A stretch of 64,000 bases of DNA from Woeseiaceae bacterium (GTDB lineage Bacteria; Pseudomonadota; Gammaproteobacteria; Steroidobacterales; Woeseiaceae), in assembly GCA_028280615.1 (NCBI GenBank), contig JANQLK010000022.1, positions 1 through 64,000 of the forward strand. Reading direction: 5' to 3'. The translations under genes and the position numbers were made by a program. The notes under the pieces are model-generated. The model saw only the letters and a program-made list of their open reading frames with translations, did no database searches and was not told where the DNA came from. Positions 15,727-23,603 of this stretch are shown here, in pieces; the stretch's first letter is position 1, and the number at the start of each line of letters is the position of its first letter.

Positions 15727-16538
15727 GCCCGCCTCCGCGGAGCGCGATTTCGAGCCTGGCAACGCGGGCACCAGTAGGTGCCGCGATGATGTTTGCCGAG
15801 CCTTCGACTCGCGATCGGCGTATCGCACTCGAGACAGGGCTGGCCGCGCCGGCCGTAGACCCACAGCCGGCCGGCACCGTCGTTTTCGAGACGCGTGACG
15901 CGCTTGCCGCCGCGTGAGTTGCGGCGCAGGCGGTCGGCGGCCGTCGCGAAACACCGCGCAAGCGTTTCGTCGGACACGTCGCTGAGCGAACGGTCCGGTC
16001 GCAGCCGCTCGATGAACAGCACTTCGGACTTGTATACGTTGCCGATCCCCGCGGCGACGCGCTGGTCGAGCAGCACGTCGACGAGCAGGGCGTCCGGTTC
16101 GAGAAACTCGCGGGCCCGGCGAACGACCGCCGTGACGTCGACGTCGTCGGCGATCAGGTCCGGGCCGAGGCGCCCATGCACGATGCGGTCGCGTACGCTG
16201 TTGAGGCTGACGAGCTCGACTTCCTTCGCGTTGAAGCACACGTAGTCATCCGTGTCGGTCGAGAGGATCAGCGACGCCTGGCGGCGCGGCTTTTTCCATT
16301 CCTCATCGTGCGCGTAGCGATGCCAGGAACCGTACATCCCTAAGTGACTGCGCAGCGCCGTGCCGTTTTCGAGCGTAATGAACAGGTGCTTGCCGCGCGC
16401 CACCACGGTTTTCACACGCTTTGACGTGCATTCGCGGGACGCGATCGGGTCGGCCATGTGCACGCGCCTGAGCGTCTGCCGTTCGAGCCGCGGCGCCAGG
16501 TAGTTGGCAATCGCGTGGAGCGTATCACCCTCGGGCAC
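15723..16538 (-). CDS. nei: Fpg/Nei family DNA glycosylase/AP lyase (endonuclease VIII type)
   Basis: 271 residues from GTG 16538. The mature N-terminus after Met removal is PEGDTLH; Pro is the Schiff-base nucleophile and Glu the general acid, the Nei signature. A helix-two-turn-helix region (VAAGIGNVYKSEVLF) is present, and the C-terminal zinc finger is CxxC...CxxC (CLEC and CPRC). It removes oxidised pyrimidines and cleaves the abasic site. It starts three bases after the lhr stop. Adjacency to a full-length lhr is known for mycobacterial nei2, supporting a Nei2-like assignment. Confidence 0.92.
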   Translation of the reverse strand: MPEGDTLHAIANYLAPRLERQTLRRVHMADPIASRECTSKRVKTVVARGKHLFITLENGTALRSHLGMYGSWHRYAHDEEWKKPRRQASLILSTDTDDYVCFNAKEVELVSLNSVRDRIVHGRLGPDLIADDVDVTAVVRRAREFLEPDALLVDVLLDQRVAAGIGNVYKSEVLFIERLRPDRSLSDVSDETLARCFATAADRLRRNSRGGKRVTRLENDGAGRLWVYGRRGQPCLECDTPIASRRLGKHHRGTYWCPRCQARNRAPRRRA

Positions 16539-16541
16539 GAG

Positions 16542-19500
16542 CTAGTGTCCTGTCCGTCGCGCGCGGCTTGGCGCGCGGCTTCGCCCCGGCAGCGCGACGT
16601 CGATGAGGCCCCGATAGTCGCTCGAAAATCCGGCCGCATGGAACTGCGCAGCCAGCCGTGAGTCCTTGGCATCGACACCGTCGATCGTCTCGATGACCAG
16701 CATGCGATGACGGCCCGGCTGCGGCAGGTGCCGGAGCGCCTCGATCGCCGAATCGAGCGCACCGTCTTCGTCACGCAGCGTAGCCGGAAACGTGATCAAC
16801 GCGCGGCCGCGCCGGCCCACGTAGAGGACGGGCCGGCCGCGCGCCAGCATGAGCCACGCTCCGGCGACGCGCCTTGGCCTGGCGCCTTTCGGGTCGGCCA
16901 CGTCGGGCCATGCGACAAGCGCACCGAACGGGTTTGCCGGATCCATCGCCGACAGCGTCACGATGTCCTCCACCGATACGCCGGTATCGCGCTCCTCCGC
17001 ATCCTCGCGGCAGTCGCGCAGACGGTCGATCGCGCCCGCGTAGGCGAACTGCGCGCCCTCGAGACCGTCGACGAAATAGCCTCGGCGGACACGGCCCTGC
17101 TCCTCGAGTTCCTTCAGGACTTTGTAGATCGGACCGAACCCGCCGCTCACGCCTTCTGACTGTGCCGCTTTGCGGCTGACGATGCCGTAACGGTCGAGCA
17201 GCAGGCGCGCCCGGGCCACGGCCTGGCGCGTCGGCGACGGCTCACGCGCGAAAAGCCCCCTGACGAGCGACCAGCGGCCGCCGGCCGTGACGCTCGTGAG
17301 CGCGCGGCCGCGACGACGTCGCTTCGACGGCCGCGCAAGATCGCGCAGCGGACCGAACGTGTCGTTCGTGATCTGGCCCGCCCATACGAGGCGCCACAGC
17401 GCATCGTTGAGCGTCGCGCCATCCAGGTCCGCGATCCTGTCCCTCGCGAAGTCCTCGACCTCGAGCAGGAACGACGCGCCGTTCTGCGCGAGGCAATCGA
17501 GGATCGCCGCCTCCGTTTCGTCCTCGGGCGAGTACTCGTCGGCGGTGACGAGATCGCGCGCCTGCTCCCGCAGGTACAGCGACACGCGACCGTCGCGGGC
17601 ACCGGCCGCGCCGCGGCCCACCCAGACGACGGCGCCCGAGGCGGCAAGCCGGTCCAGCATGTCCGGCCTGAAACCGGCGACGCGCGACGGCAGAATCACC
17701 GAACCCAGCAGCGACCACGGCATCGGCAGATCCTGCAGCTGCCCGATGACCTCACGCAGCCGCTCATCGCCGCTCTTACCGTCGCCAATGCCGTGCCAGG
17801 CCGGCAGGAACAGCGCAAGCGTTGGCGTGTCGACGGCCGCGGCCTCGTCGCGCAGCCTCGCGAGGTTGCGGCGCTTGAGGCGTCTCAGGACCTCGGCATC
17901 GCACCAGTCGAGCTCGACGCCGCCCGGGCGAATCTCGCCGCGCACGAGCACGCCTTCCGATTCGAGCAGCCGCAGTACGGGTTCGACCTGGGCGTCGCGC
18001 AGGCCGAAGCGCTGAGCGGCGTCGCGCGCGAGGAACGGACCGTGATGACGGGCATAGCGCTTGAGTAGCTGAAGCAGTGAATTCGGTACCGCGTCGAGGA
18101 ACGTCTCCGGCAGGCCGCCGGGCGGCACGACGCCGAGCGCGTCGCGATAGAGGCCCGCGTCCGCGGCGGCGATCCAGCGCGATTCCCCGGCGACGTTGAC
18201 GGCTATTGCCCGCTGCTGTTCGCGCAGGCCCTCGAGCATGGTCGAAACATCACCGACCGAGCGCAGCTCGACTTCCCCGGTCGTGAGGTCGCCGAGCCGC
18301 CGCAGGACGTCGTGAACGTCGTCGGCGTCCTTCGCGCGGCCGCGCTCGGCCAGGTACTGGAGTTCGTCTTCGAGCTCGGTCAGCACGTCTGCTTCGATCA
18401 GGTCCCTGAGCTCGGCCTGGCCGAGCAGCTCGCCGAGCAGTGCGCGGTCCAGCGTCAGCGCCTGCGCCTTGCGCTCGGCGAGCGGCGCGTCCTGCTCGTA
18501 CAGGTAGGCGGCGACGTAGGCGAACACGAGCGATCGTGCAAACGGCGACGCACTCACGGTTTCGACGTCGTCGATCGTGATCGCCTGGCCGCGGATATCG
18601 GACAGCAGCGTTTTCAGGGCGGGCAGGTCGAAGATGTCGCCGAGCGCCTGGCGATACGTCTCGATGACGATCGGGAAGTTGGGGTAGCGCCGCACGGTCG
18701 CGAGCAGCGACTGCGCCTTCAGGCGCTGTGCCCAGAGCGGCGAACGCTGCCCGGGGCGGCGGCGCCTGAGCAACAGCGAGCGAACCGCGTTCTCGCGGAA
18801 CAGCCCGGCGAACAGCGACGTGCCGGCCAGCTGGTCGGTGATCAGGGATTCGACCTCGTCCGGATCCGGAACGAGCGCGTCGACGCCGGGCGGTTCGTCG
18901 GTGTCGGCGAAGCGCAGCACGATGCCGTCGTCGGTATACATGACCTGCAGTTCGTGGCCGGCCTCACTCTCGAGTACGCGTGACAGCGCCATGGCCCACG
19001 GCGCATGCACACGCGCGCCGAACGGCGTCAGGATGCAGACGCGCCAGTCGCCGAGTTCGTCGCGAAAGCGTTCGACCGTGATCGTCCGGTCGGTCGGCAG
19101 CGTGCCCGTATCGCGCTTCTGCTCGGCGATGTAGGCCGCCAGGTTGGCCGCGGCGAAGGTATCGAGCGGCGTGTTGGCCTCGAGCCAGGCGGCGGCGCGT
19201 GCCTGTCCCATCCGGCCCACGCGGCGCAGGAACGCGCCGACGGCGCGGCCGAGCTCGATCGGCCGGCCGGGGCCGTCGCCGCGCCAGAACGGCAGACGGC
19301 CGGGTTCGCCCGGCGCCGGTGTCACGATGACGCGGTCGCGCGTAATCAGTTCGACGCGCCAGGTGCTCGCGCCGAGCGTCACGTTGTCGCCCGGGCGGGT
19401 CTCGTAAACCATCTCCTCGTCGAGCTCGCCGACGCGCGGTCCGTCTTCGCCCAGGTGCACACCGAACGCGCCCCGGTCCGGAATCGTGCCGGCGTTCATG

Positions 19501-21023
19501 CGCGTCACCATCGCCGCGCCGCGCCGGGGCGACAGCACGTCTTCGCTGCGGTCCCAGGACAAGAGCGGCTTCAGGTCCGCGAAGTCCGAGCTCGGGTAGC
19601 GTCCCGACAGCATGTCGAGTATGGCCTCGAGGGCGTCGCGCGACAGTTCGCGATACGGCCGGGCCCGCCGCACGATGCGGTCGATGTCGTCCACCGAGCG
19701 CGGACGGTCGCAGCACATCGCGACGACCTGCTGCGACAGCACGTCGAGCACGTTGACCGGAATGTCGATGGCGTCGAGCTCGGCGCCAAGCATGCGCTCC
19801 GCGACCACGGCCGATTCGAGCAGGTCGCCGCGAAACTTGGGATAGATGCAGCCGACGCTCCGCTCGTCGACGCCATGGCCGGCACGGCCGACGCGCTGCA
19901 GCCCGCGAGCGACGCTTCCCGGCGACTCGACGAGCAGCACGAGATCGACGGCGCCCATGTCGACCCCGAGTTCGAGCGAACTGGTTGCGACGATGCCGCG
20001 AATGTTGCCCTGTTTGAGTCCGTCCTCGATCTCGGCGCGCTTGGAATGTGAGATGCTGCCGTGGTGCGCGCGGACGAGGTCTTCGTCGGCGAGTTCGTTG
20101 AGCTTGTGGGCGAGCCGTTCGCACAGACCCCGGCTGTTGACGAAGATGATCGTCGAACGGTTGGCGCGAATCGCCTCGAGGAGTTCAGGGTAGATCGACG
20201 GCCAGATGCCGCGCTCGGCCTCGGGCGTGCCGACCTCGCGCGAATACAGCTCGCCCAGTATCGACCCGCCGCTTGCATTCTGCATGTCCGGCGTCGGCGG
20301 ATTCTGCATGTCGGGCACGGGCACGCGAACGGTCAGGTCGAGGCTCGGCTTCGCGGAGCAGTCGACGATTTCGACGTCGCGGTCCCCCCCCAAAAACCGC
20401 GCGACGGCGTCGAGCGGCCGAACCGTGGCCGAAAGCCCGATGCGCTGCGGATCGGCGAGCGCTATGTCCGCGAGCCGTTCGAGCGACAGCGCGAGGTGCG
20501 TGCCGCGCTTGGTGCCGGCCATCGCGTGGATCTCATCGACGATGACGGTTTCGACGGTCTTGAGCGTTTCGGACGCCTTCGATCCAAGAATCAGGAACAG
20601 CGACTCGGGCGTCGTAACCAGGATGTCGCCGGGACTCCGCGCCTGGCGCTGGCGTTCGCGCTGCGGCGTATCGCCGGTGCGCACGGCGATGCCGGGCTGC
20701 CGGAAATCGAGCTCGCGGCGTTCGGCCACGCGCGTGATACCGACCAGCGGAGCGCGCAGGTTGCGTTCGATGTCGTAAACGAGCGCCTTGAGCGGTGAGA
20801 TATAGAGGACGCGCACGCCGCGCGGCGCGTCCTCGGGCAGCCGGCCGAGCCGATCGATGCCGGCGAGGAACGCGGCGAGCGTCTTGCCGCTGCCTGTCGG
20901 CGCGACGAGCAGGGCGTTCCGGCCAGCGGCGATCTTCGGCCAGCCGCCGGCCTGCACGGCCGTCGGCGCGTCGAAATGCTCGCCGAACCAGCGGCTCGTC
21001 GCTTCGCCGAAGTACGGCATCAT
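16542..21023 (-). CDS. lhr: Lhr-type ATP-dependent superfamily 2 helicase, full length
   Basis: 1493 residues, close to E. coli Lhr and much longer than Lhr-Core proteins (about 850). Walker A is APTGSGKT near residue 43, the DExH box is VDEIH, and motif VI is QRVGRAGH. A winged-helix and Lhr domain follow, then a long C-terminal extension with repeated winged-helix-like folds. Lhr is a 3'-5' DNA translocase tied to repair. Start ATG 21023 overlaps the ligase TGA (ATGA). A run of eight G within the frame (minus strand, near 20384-20391) is a possible slippage site. Confidence 0.95.
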   Translation of the reverse strand: MMPYFGEATSRWFGEHFDAPTAVQAGGWPKIAAGRNALLVAPTGSGKTLAAFLAGIDRLGRLPEDAPRGVRVLYISPLKALVYDIERNLRAPLVGITRVAERRELDFRQPGIAVRTGDTPQRERQRQARSPGDILVTTPESLFLILGSKASETLKTVETVIVDEIHAMAGTKRGTHLALSLERLADIALADPQRIGLSATVRPLDAVARFLGGDRDVEIVDCSAKPSLDLTVRVPVPDMQNPPTPDMQNASGGSILGELYSREVGTPEAERGIWPSIYPELLEAIRANRSTIIFVNSRGLCERLAHKLNELADEDLVRAHHGSISHSKRAEIEDGLKQGNIRGIVATSSLELGVDMGAVDLVLLVESPGSVARGLQRVGRAGHGVDERSVGCIYPKFRGDLLESAVVAERMLGAELDAIDIPVNVLDVLSQQVVAMCCDRPRSVDDIDRIVRRARPYRELSRDALEAILDMLSGRYPSSDFADLKPLLSWDRSEDVLSPRRGAAMVTRMNAGTIPDRGAFGVHLGEDGPRVGELDEEMVYETRPGDNVTLGASTWRVELITRDRVIVTPAPGEPGRLPFWRGDGPGRPIELGRAVGAFLRRVGRMGQARAAAWLEANTPLDTFAAANLAAYIAEQKRDTGTLPTDRTITVERFRDELGDWRVCILTPFGARVHAPWAMALSRVLESEAGHELQVMYTDDGIVLRFADTDEPPGVDALVPDPDEVESLITDQLAGTSLFAGLFRENAVRSLLLRRRRPGQRSPLWAQRLKAQSLLATVRRYPNFPIVIETYRQALGDIFDLPALKTLLSDIRGQAITIDDVETVSASPFARSLVFAYVAAYLYEQDAPLAERKAQALTLDRALLGELLGQAELRDLIEADVLTELEDELQYLAERGRAKDADDVHDVLRRLGDLTTGEVELRSVGDVSTMLEGLREQQRAIAVNVAGESRWIAAADAGLYRDALGVVPPGGLPETFLDAVPNSLLQLLKRYARHHGPFLARDAAQRFGLRDAQVEPVLRLLESEGVLVRGEIRPGGVELDWCDAEVLRRLKRRNLARLRDEAAAVDTPTLALFLPAWHGIGDGKSGDERLREVIGQLQDLPMPWSLLGSVILPSRVAGFRPDMLDRLAASGAVVWVGRGAAGARDGRVSLYLREQARDLVTADEYSPEDETEAAILDCLAQNGASFLLEVEDFARDRIADLDGATLNDALWRLVWAGQITNDTFGPLRDLARPSKRRRRGRALTSVTAGGRWSLVRGLFAREPSPTRQAVARARLLLDRYGIVSRKAAQSEGVSGGFGPIYKVLKELEEQGRVRRGYFVDGLEGAQFAYAGAIDRLRDCREDAEERDTGVSVEDIVTLSAMDPANPFGALVAWPDVADPKGARPRRVAGAWLMLARGRPVLYVGRRGRALITFPATLRDEDGALDSAIEALRHLPQPGRHRMLVIETIDGVDAKDSRLAAQFHAAGFSSDYRGLIDVALPGRSRAPSRARRTGH

Positions 21024-22567
21024 CGGGCGTCTCCCGACTGCCTGTCGAACAGCTCTCTGACGGTATCGATCGTATCCGCGTCGACCGCCGTCTTGTCGTC
21101 GCGGTAGCGTTTGACACGCGCGAATCTCAAGGCCATGCCGGCCGGGTACTGCGGACTGGCCTGGATGTCGCTCAGCGCGATCTCGGCGACGAGCTCCGGG
21201 CGTACGTGCACGATGTGTCCCTCGCGCCCGATTTCGCGGGCCAGCAGTTCCCTGGTCTGCCACCTGAGCAGCTTGTCGGTGAGCCCCTTGAAGGTCTTGC
21301 CGAGCATGACGAAGCTCTCGTCTTCGGGATTCCTCGCGCCGAGATGCAGGTTGGACAGCCAGCCCTGGCGCCGGCCGCTGCCCCACTCGGCGGCGAGAAT
21401 GACGAGGTCCAGCGTGTGCGCCTGCTTGATCTTGAGCCAGTCGGCGCCGCGATTGCCCGCGGCGTAGAGGCCGTTCCGCGCCTTTGCCATGATGCCCTCG
21501 TGGCCGCGGGCAAGCGCGCTCGAGAGGAAGCGGCCGGCCTCGCCCGCGTCGGCGGACACGAGGTGTTCGATCAGCATCGACTGCCCGGTCACATCGCCCA
21601 GTGCCGCGAAGCGCTCGGCCTGCGGGCGATCGATCAGTTCCTTGCCGTCCGCGTACAGGCAGTCGAAGAAGAAGGCATCCAGCGGCAGCGATTCGCGCAT
21701 CGCGTCGATGTCGCTCTTGCGGCCGAAGCGCCGCATCGTGACCTGAAACGGATGTGGCCGTCCGTCGGGCTTCAGCGCGATGACTTCACCGTCGAGGATC
21801 AGCGACTGTCCGGGCAAGGCCCGCACGGCCTCGACGACGTCGGGCAGGCTCGCCGTGACGTCGTTCAATCGCCGCGTAAAAATTCGTACGTCCCGGCCCA
21901 CGCGATGCACCTGCACGCGCGCGCCGTCGAGCTTGATCTCGAGCGCCGCGGGTCCGAGTGACTGCATCGCCGAATCCACGTCTTCTGCGGGCTGCGCGAG
22001 CATCGGCCGCACCGGCGACAGGGGCTCCAGGCGGTAGCGTGCGAGACCGGCCGCGCCATCGGCGAACGCCGTGGCGGCAACCATTGCCGGGTCGGCCGTC
22101 AGCATGACCGCACGTCGAACCGCCGCGACGTCGAGCTCGGTCGCGTCGGCGATCGCCTCCGTCAGCACGGCTTCGAGCGCACCCTGGCGTAGTTCGCCGA
22201 GCAGGAGCCGTGCGAGAAAATCGCGCTCCTCGTTCGTCGCGCGACCGAACAAGCCGCCCAGCGCGGACTCCCTGGCCTTCTTCGAGCCCGGACCGCCGAT
22301 CGAGGCGATGTCGTCGAGCACGCTGTTCACGTCCGCGATCGTCAGGGTCGACGTTGCATGAGCCTCCGACTCGAGGGCCGTGCGAACGCTGGCCGGACCG
22401 AGCCCGATTCGGCCCTGCGGCAGCGTGCCGCTCAGGTAGTCGACGACGAGGCGAATCTCATCGCCTGCGGACGCACGCAGGCAATCGCACAACAGGGCGC
22501 GCTTCTTCAGGCGGCTGCGGGTCGCGGAGACCGCGGCGGACACGTTGACGAGATCGGCTAGCTGCAT
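21020..22567 (-). CDS. ATP-dependent DNA ligase, LigB (mycobacterial/archaeal) type
   Basis: 515 residues: N-terminal DNA-binding domain (about 1-190, with ELRQGALEAV), adenylation domain with active-site Lys in EIKLDGARVQ, and OB domain. Conserved segments include LDGEVIAL, GHEGIMAK and WLKIK, covering nucleotidyltransferase motifs III-V. The closest pattern I know is mycobacterial LigB. It is in addition to the NAD-dependent LigA expected elsewhere. Start set at ATG 22567; an in-frame ATG at 22612 is possible. It heads an operon with lhr and nei, so it probably seals nicks in the same repair pathway. Confidence 0.92.
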   Translation of the reverse strand: MQLADLVNVSAAVSATRSRLKKRALLCDCLRASAGDEIRLVVDYLSGTLPQGRIGLGPASVRTALESEAHATSTLTIADVNSVLDDIASIGGPGSKKARESALGGLFGRATNEERDFLARLLLGELRQGALEAVLTEAIADATELDVAAVRRAVMLTADPAMVAATAFADGAAGLARYRLEPLSPVRPMLAQPAEDVDSAMQSLGPAALEIKLDGARVQVHRVGRDVRIFTRRLNDVTASLPDVVEAVRALPGQSLILDGEVIALKPDGRPHPFQVTMRRFGRKSDIDAMRESLPLDAFFFDCLYADGKELIDRPQAERFAALGDVTGQSMLIEHLVSADAGEAGRFLSSALARGHEGIMAKARNGLYAAGNRGADWLKIKQAHTLDLVILAAEWGSGRRQGWLSNLHLGARNPEDESFVMLGKTFKGLTDKLLRWQTRELLAREIGREGHIVHVRPELVAEIALSDIQASPQYPAGMALRFARVKRYRDDKTAVDADTIDTVRELFDRQSGDAR

Positions 22568-22699
22568 CGTGATGATCGTCGCGCCGGACGGGGCGTGCTT
22601 TCGGGCGCGCATGGCCGGCGTGTAAACTGCGCGCTTTCCGGCCGTCGCCCGGTGACGGATGCGGACGAGCGGCGTGTTGAAAAGAGATTCAGGCGGACC

Positions 22700-23539
22700 A
22701 TGATCGGCGGCGACACCTATTATCTCGGGCTGCCCGGCTGGGCGTTCCCGGGCTGGTGCGGCACCTATTTTACGGACAAGCCGAGCCGTTTGGCGAGCTA
22801 TGCCGAGGTCTTCAACTCGGTCGAGGGCAATGCGACGTTCTACCGGGTCCCGAGCGCCGACACGGTGCTCCGCTGGCGCGATGCGCTGGGCGATGCGGGC
22901 TTCAGGTTCTGCTTCAAGCTGCCGCGCGAAGTCACCCACGAGCGCGGGCGCGCGGGTCGCGTGCTCGAAGGCTTTCTCGACGTGATCGAGCCGCTGGACC
23001 CGTTCCTCGGTCCGCTGCTCGTGCAGTTCCCGGCGACGTTCGGTCCCGCCGACCTCGAGATCGCCGGCGGCTGGCTGCGTGAACTGGGTGAGCGGCGACG
23101 CTTCGTGATCGAGGTCCGCCACCCGGCTTTCTTTGACGACCCGGAGCTGCTCGAAGCCGCGCTCGAATCGGCCGCTGGCCGCGTCGTACTCGATTCCCGC
23201 CCGCTCTACGAAGGCGACCGGGCGCATCCCGACGTGCTCGCGGCACTGCACAAGAAACCCGATGTGCCGGTCGACCCGGATGCGCCGGGCGATGTCGCGT
23301 TCGTTCGCCTGATCCTGCACCCGGATCTCGAATCGAATCGCGTTTACCTTGACGAGTGGGCAACCCACGTTGCCGGCTATCTCAAGAAGGATATCGAGAC
23401 CTTCATGATGATCCACTGCCCGAACTACCGGCACTGCCCGCCGCTGGCGCGCGATTTCCACGACGCGCTGAGGCTGCGATACGACGGCCTCGCGCCGCTG
23501 CCGGCCTGGCCAATCCCCGAGCAGCTGAAGCTCGTCTGA
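22700..23539 (+). CDS. DUF72 (YecE-like) TIM-barrel protein
   Basis: 279 residues. Start ATG 22700 follows AGGCGG. The sequence has the DUF72 pattern: YYLGLPGWAFPGWCGTYF at the N-terminus, YAEVFNSVEGNATFYRVPS (the family NSSFYR-like motif), FCFKLPREVTHERG, LLVQFPATF and FVIEVRHPAFF. These proteins adopt TIM barrels and bind polyanionic or iron-sulfur-like ligands in some members; no enzymatic role is proven. It is divergent from the ligase operon. Confidence 0.9.
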   Translation: MIGGDTYYLGLPGWAFPGWCGTYFTDKPSRLASYAEVFNSVEGNATFYRVPSADTVLRWRDALGDAGFRFCFKLPREVTHERGRAGRVLEGFLDVIEPLDPFLGPLLVQFPATFGPADLEIAGGWLRELGERRRFVIEVRHPAFFDDPELLEAALESAAGRVVLDSRPLYEGDRAHPDVLAALHKKPDVPVDPDAPGDVAFVRLILHPDLESNRVYLDEWATHVAGYLKKDIETFMMIHCPNYRHCPPLARDFHDALRLRYDGLAPLPAWPIPEQLKLV

Positions 23540-23603
23540 CAGAGGTCATCAAACGGTCACGAACGCTCCGCAGTATGGAGGGTTTTCCGCCCGGAGCCGT
23601 GTC

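Noticed and set aside
22568..22699. LexA box before the ligase-lhr-nei operon
   Set aside because: No CTGT-N8-ACAG or related dyad is present, so SOS control is not supported.
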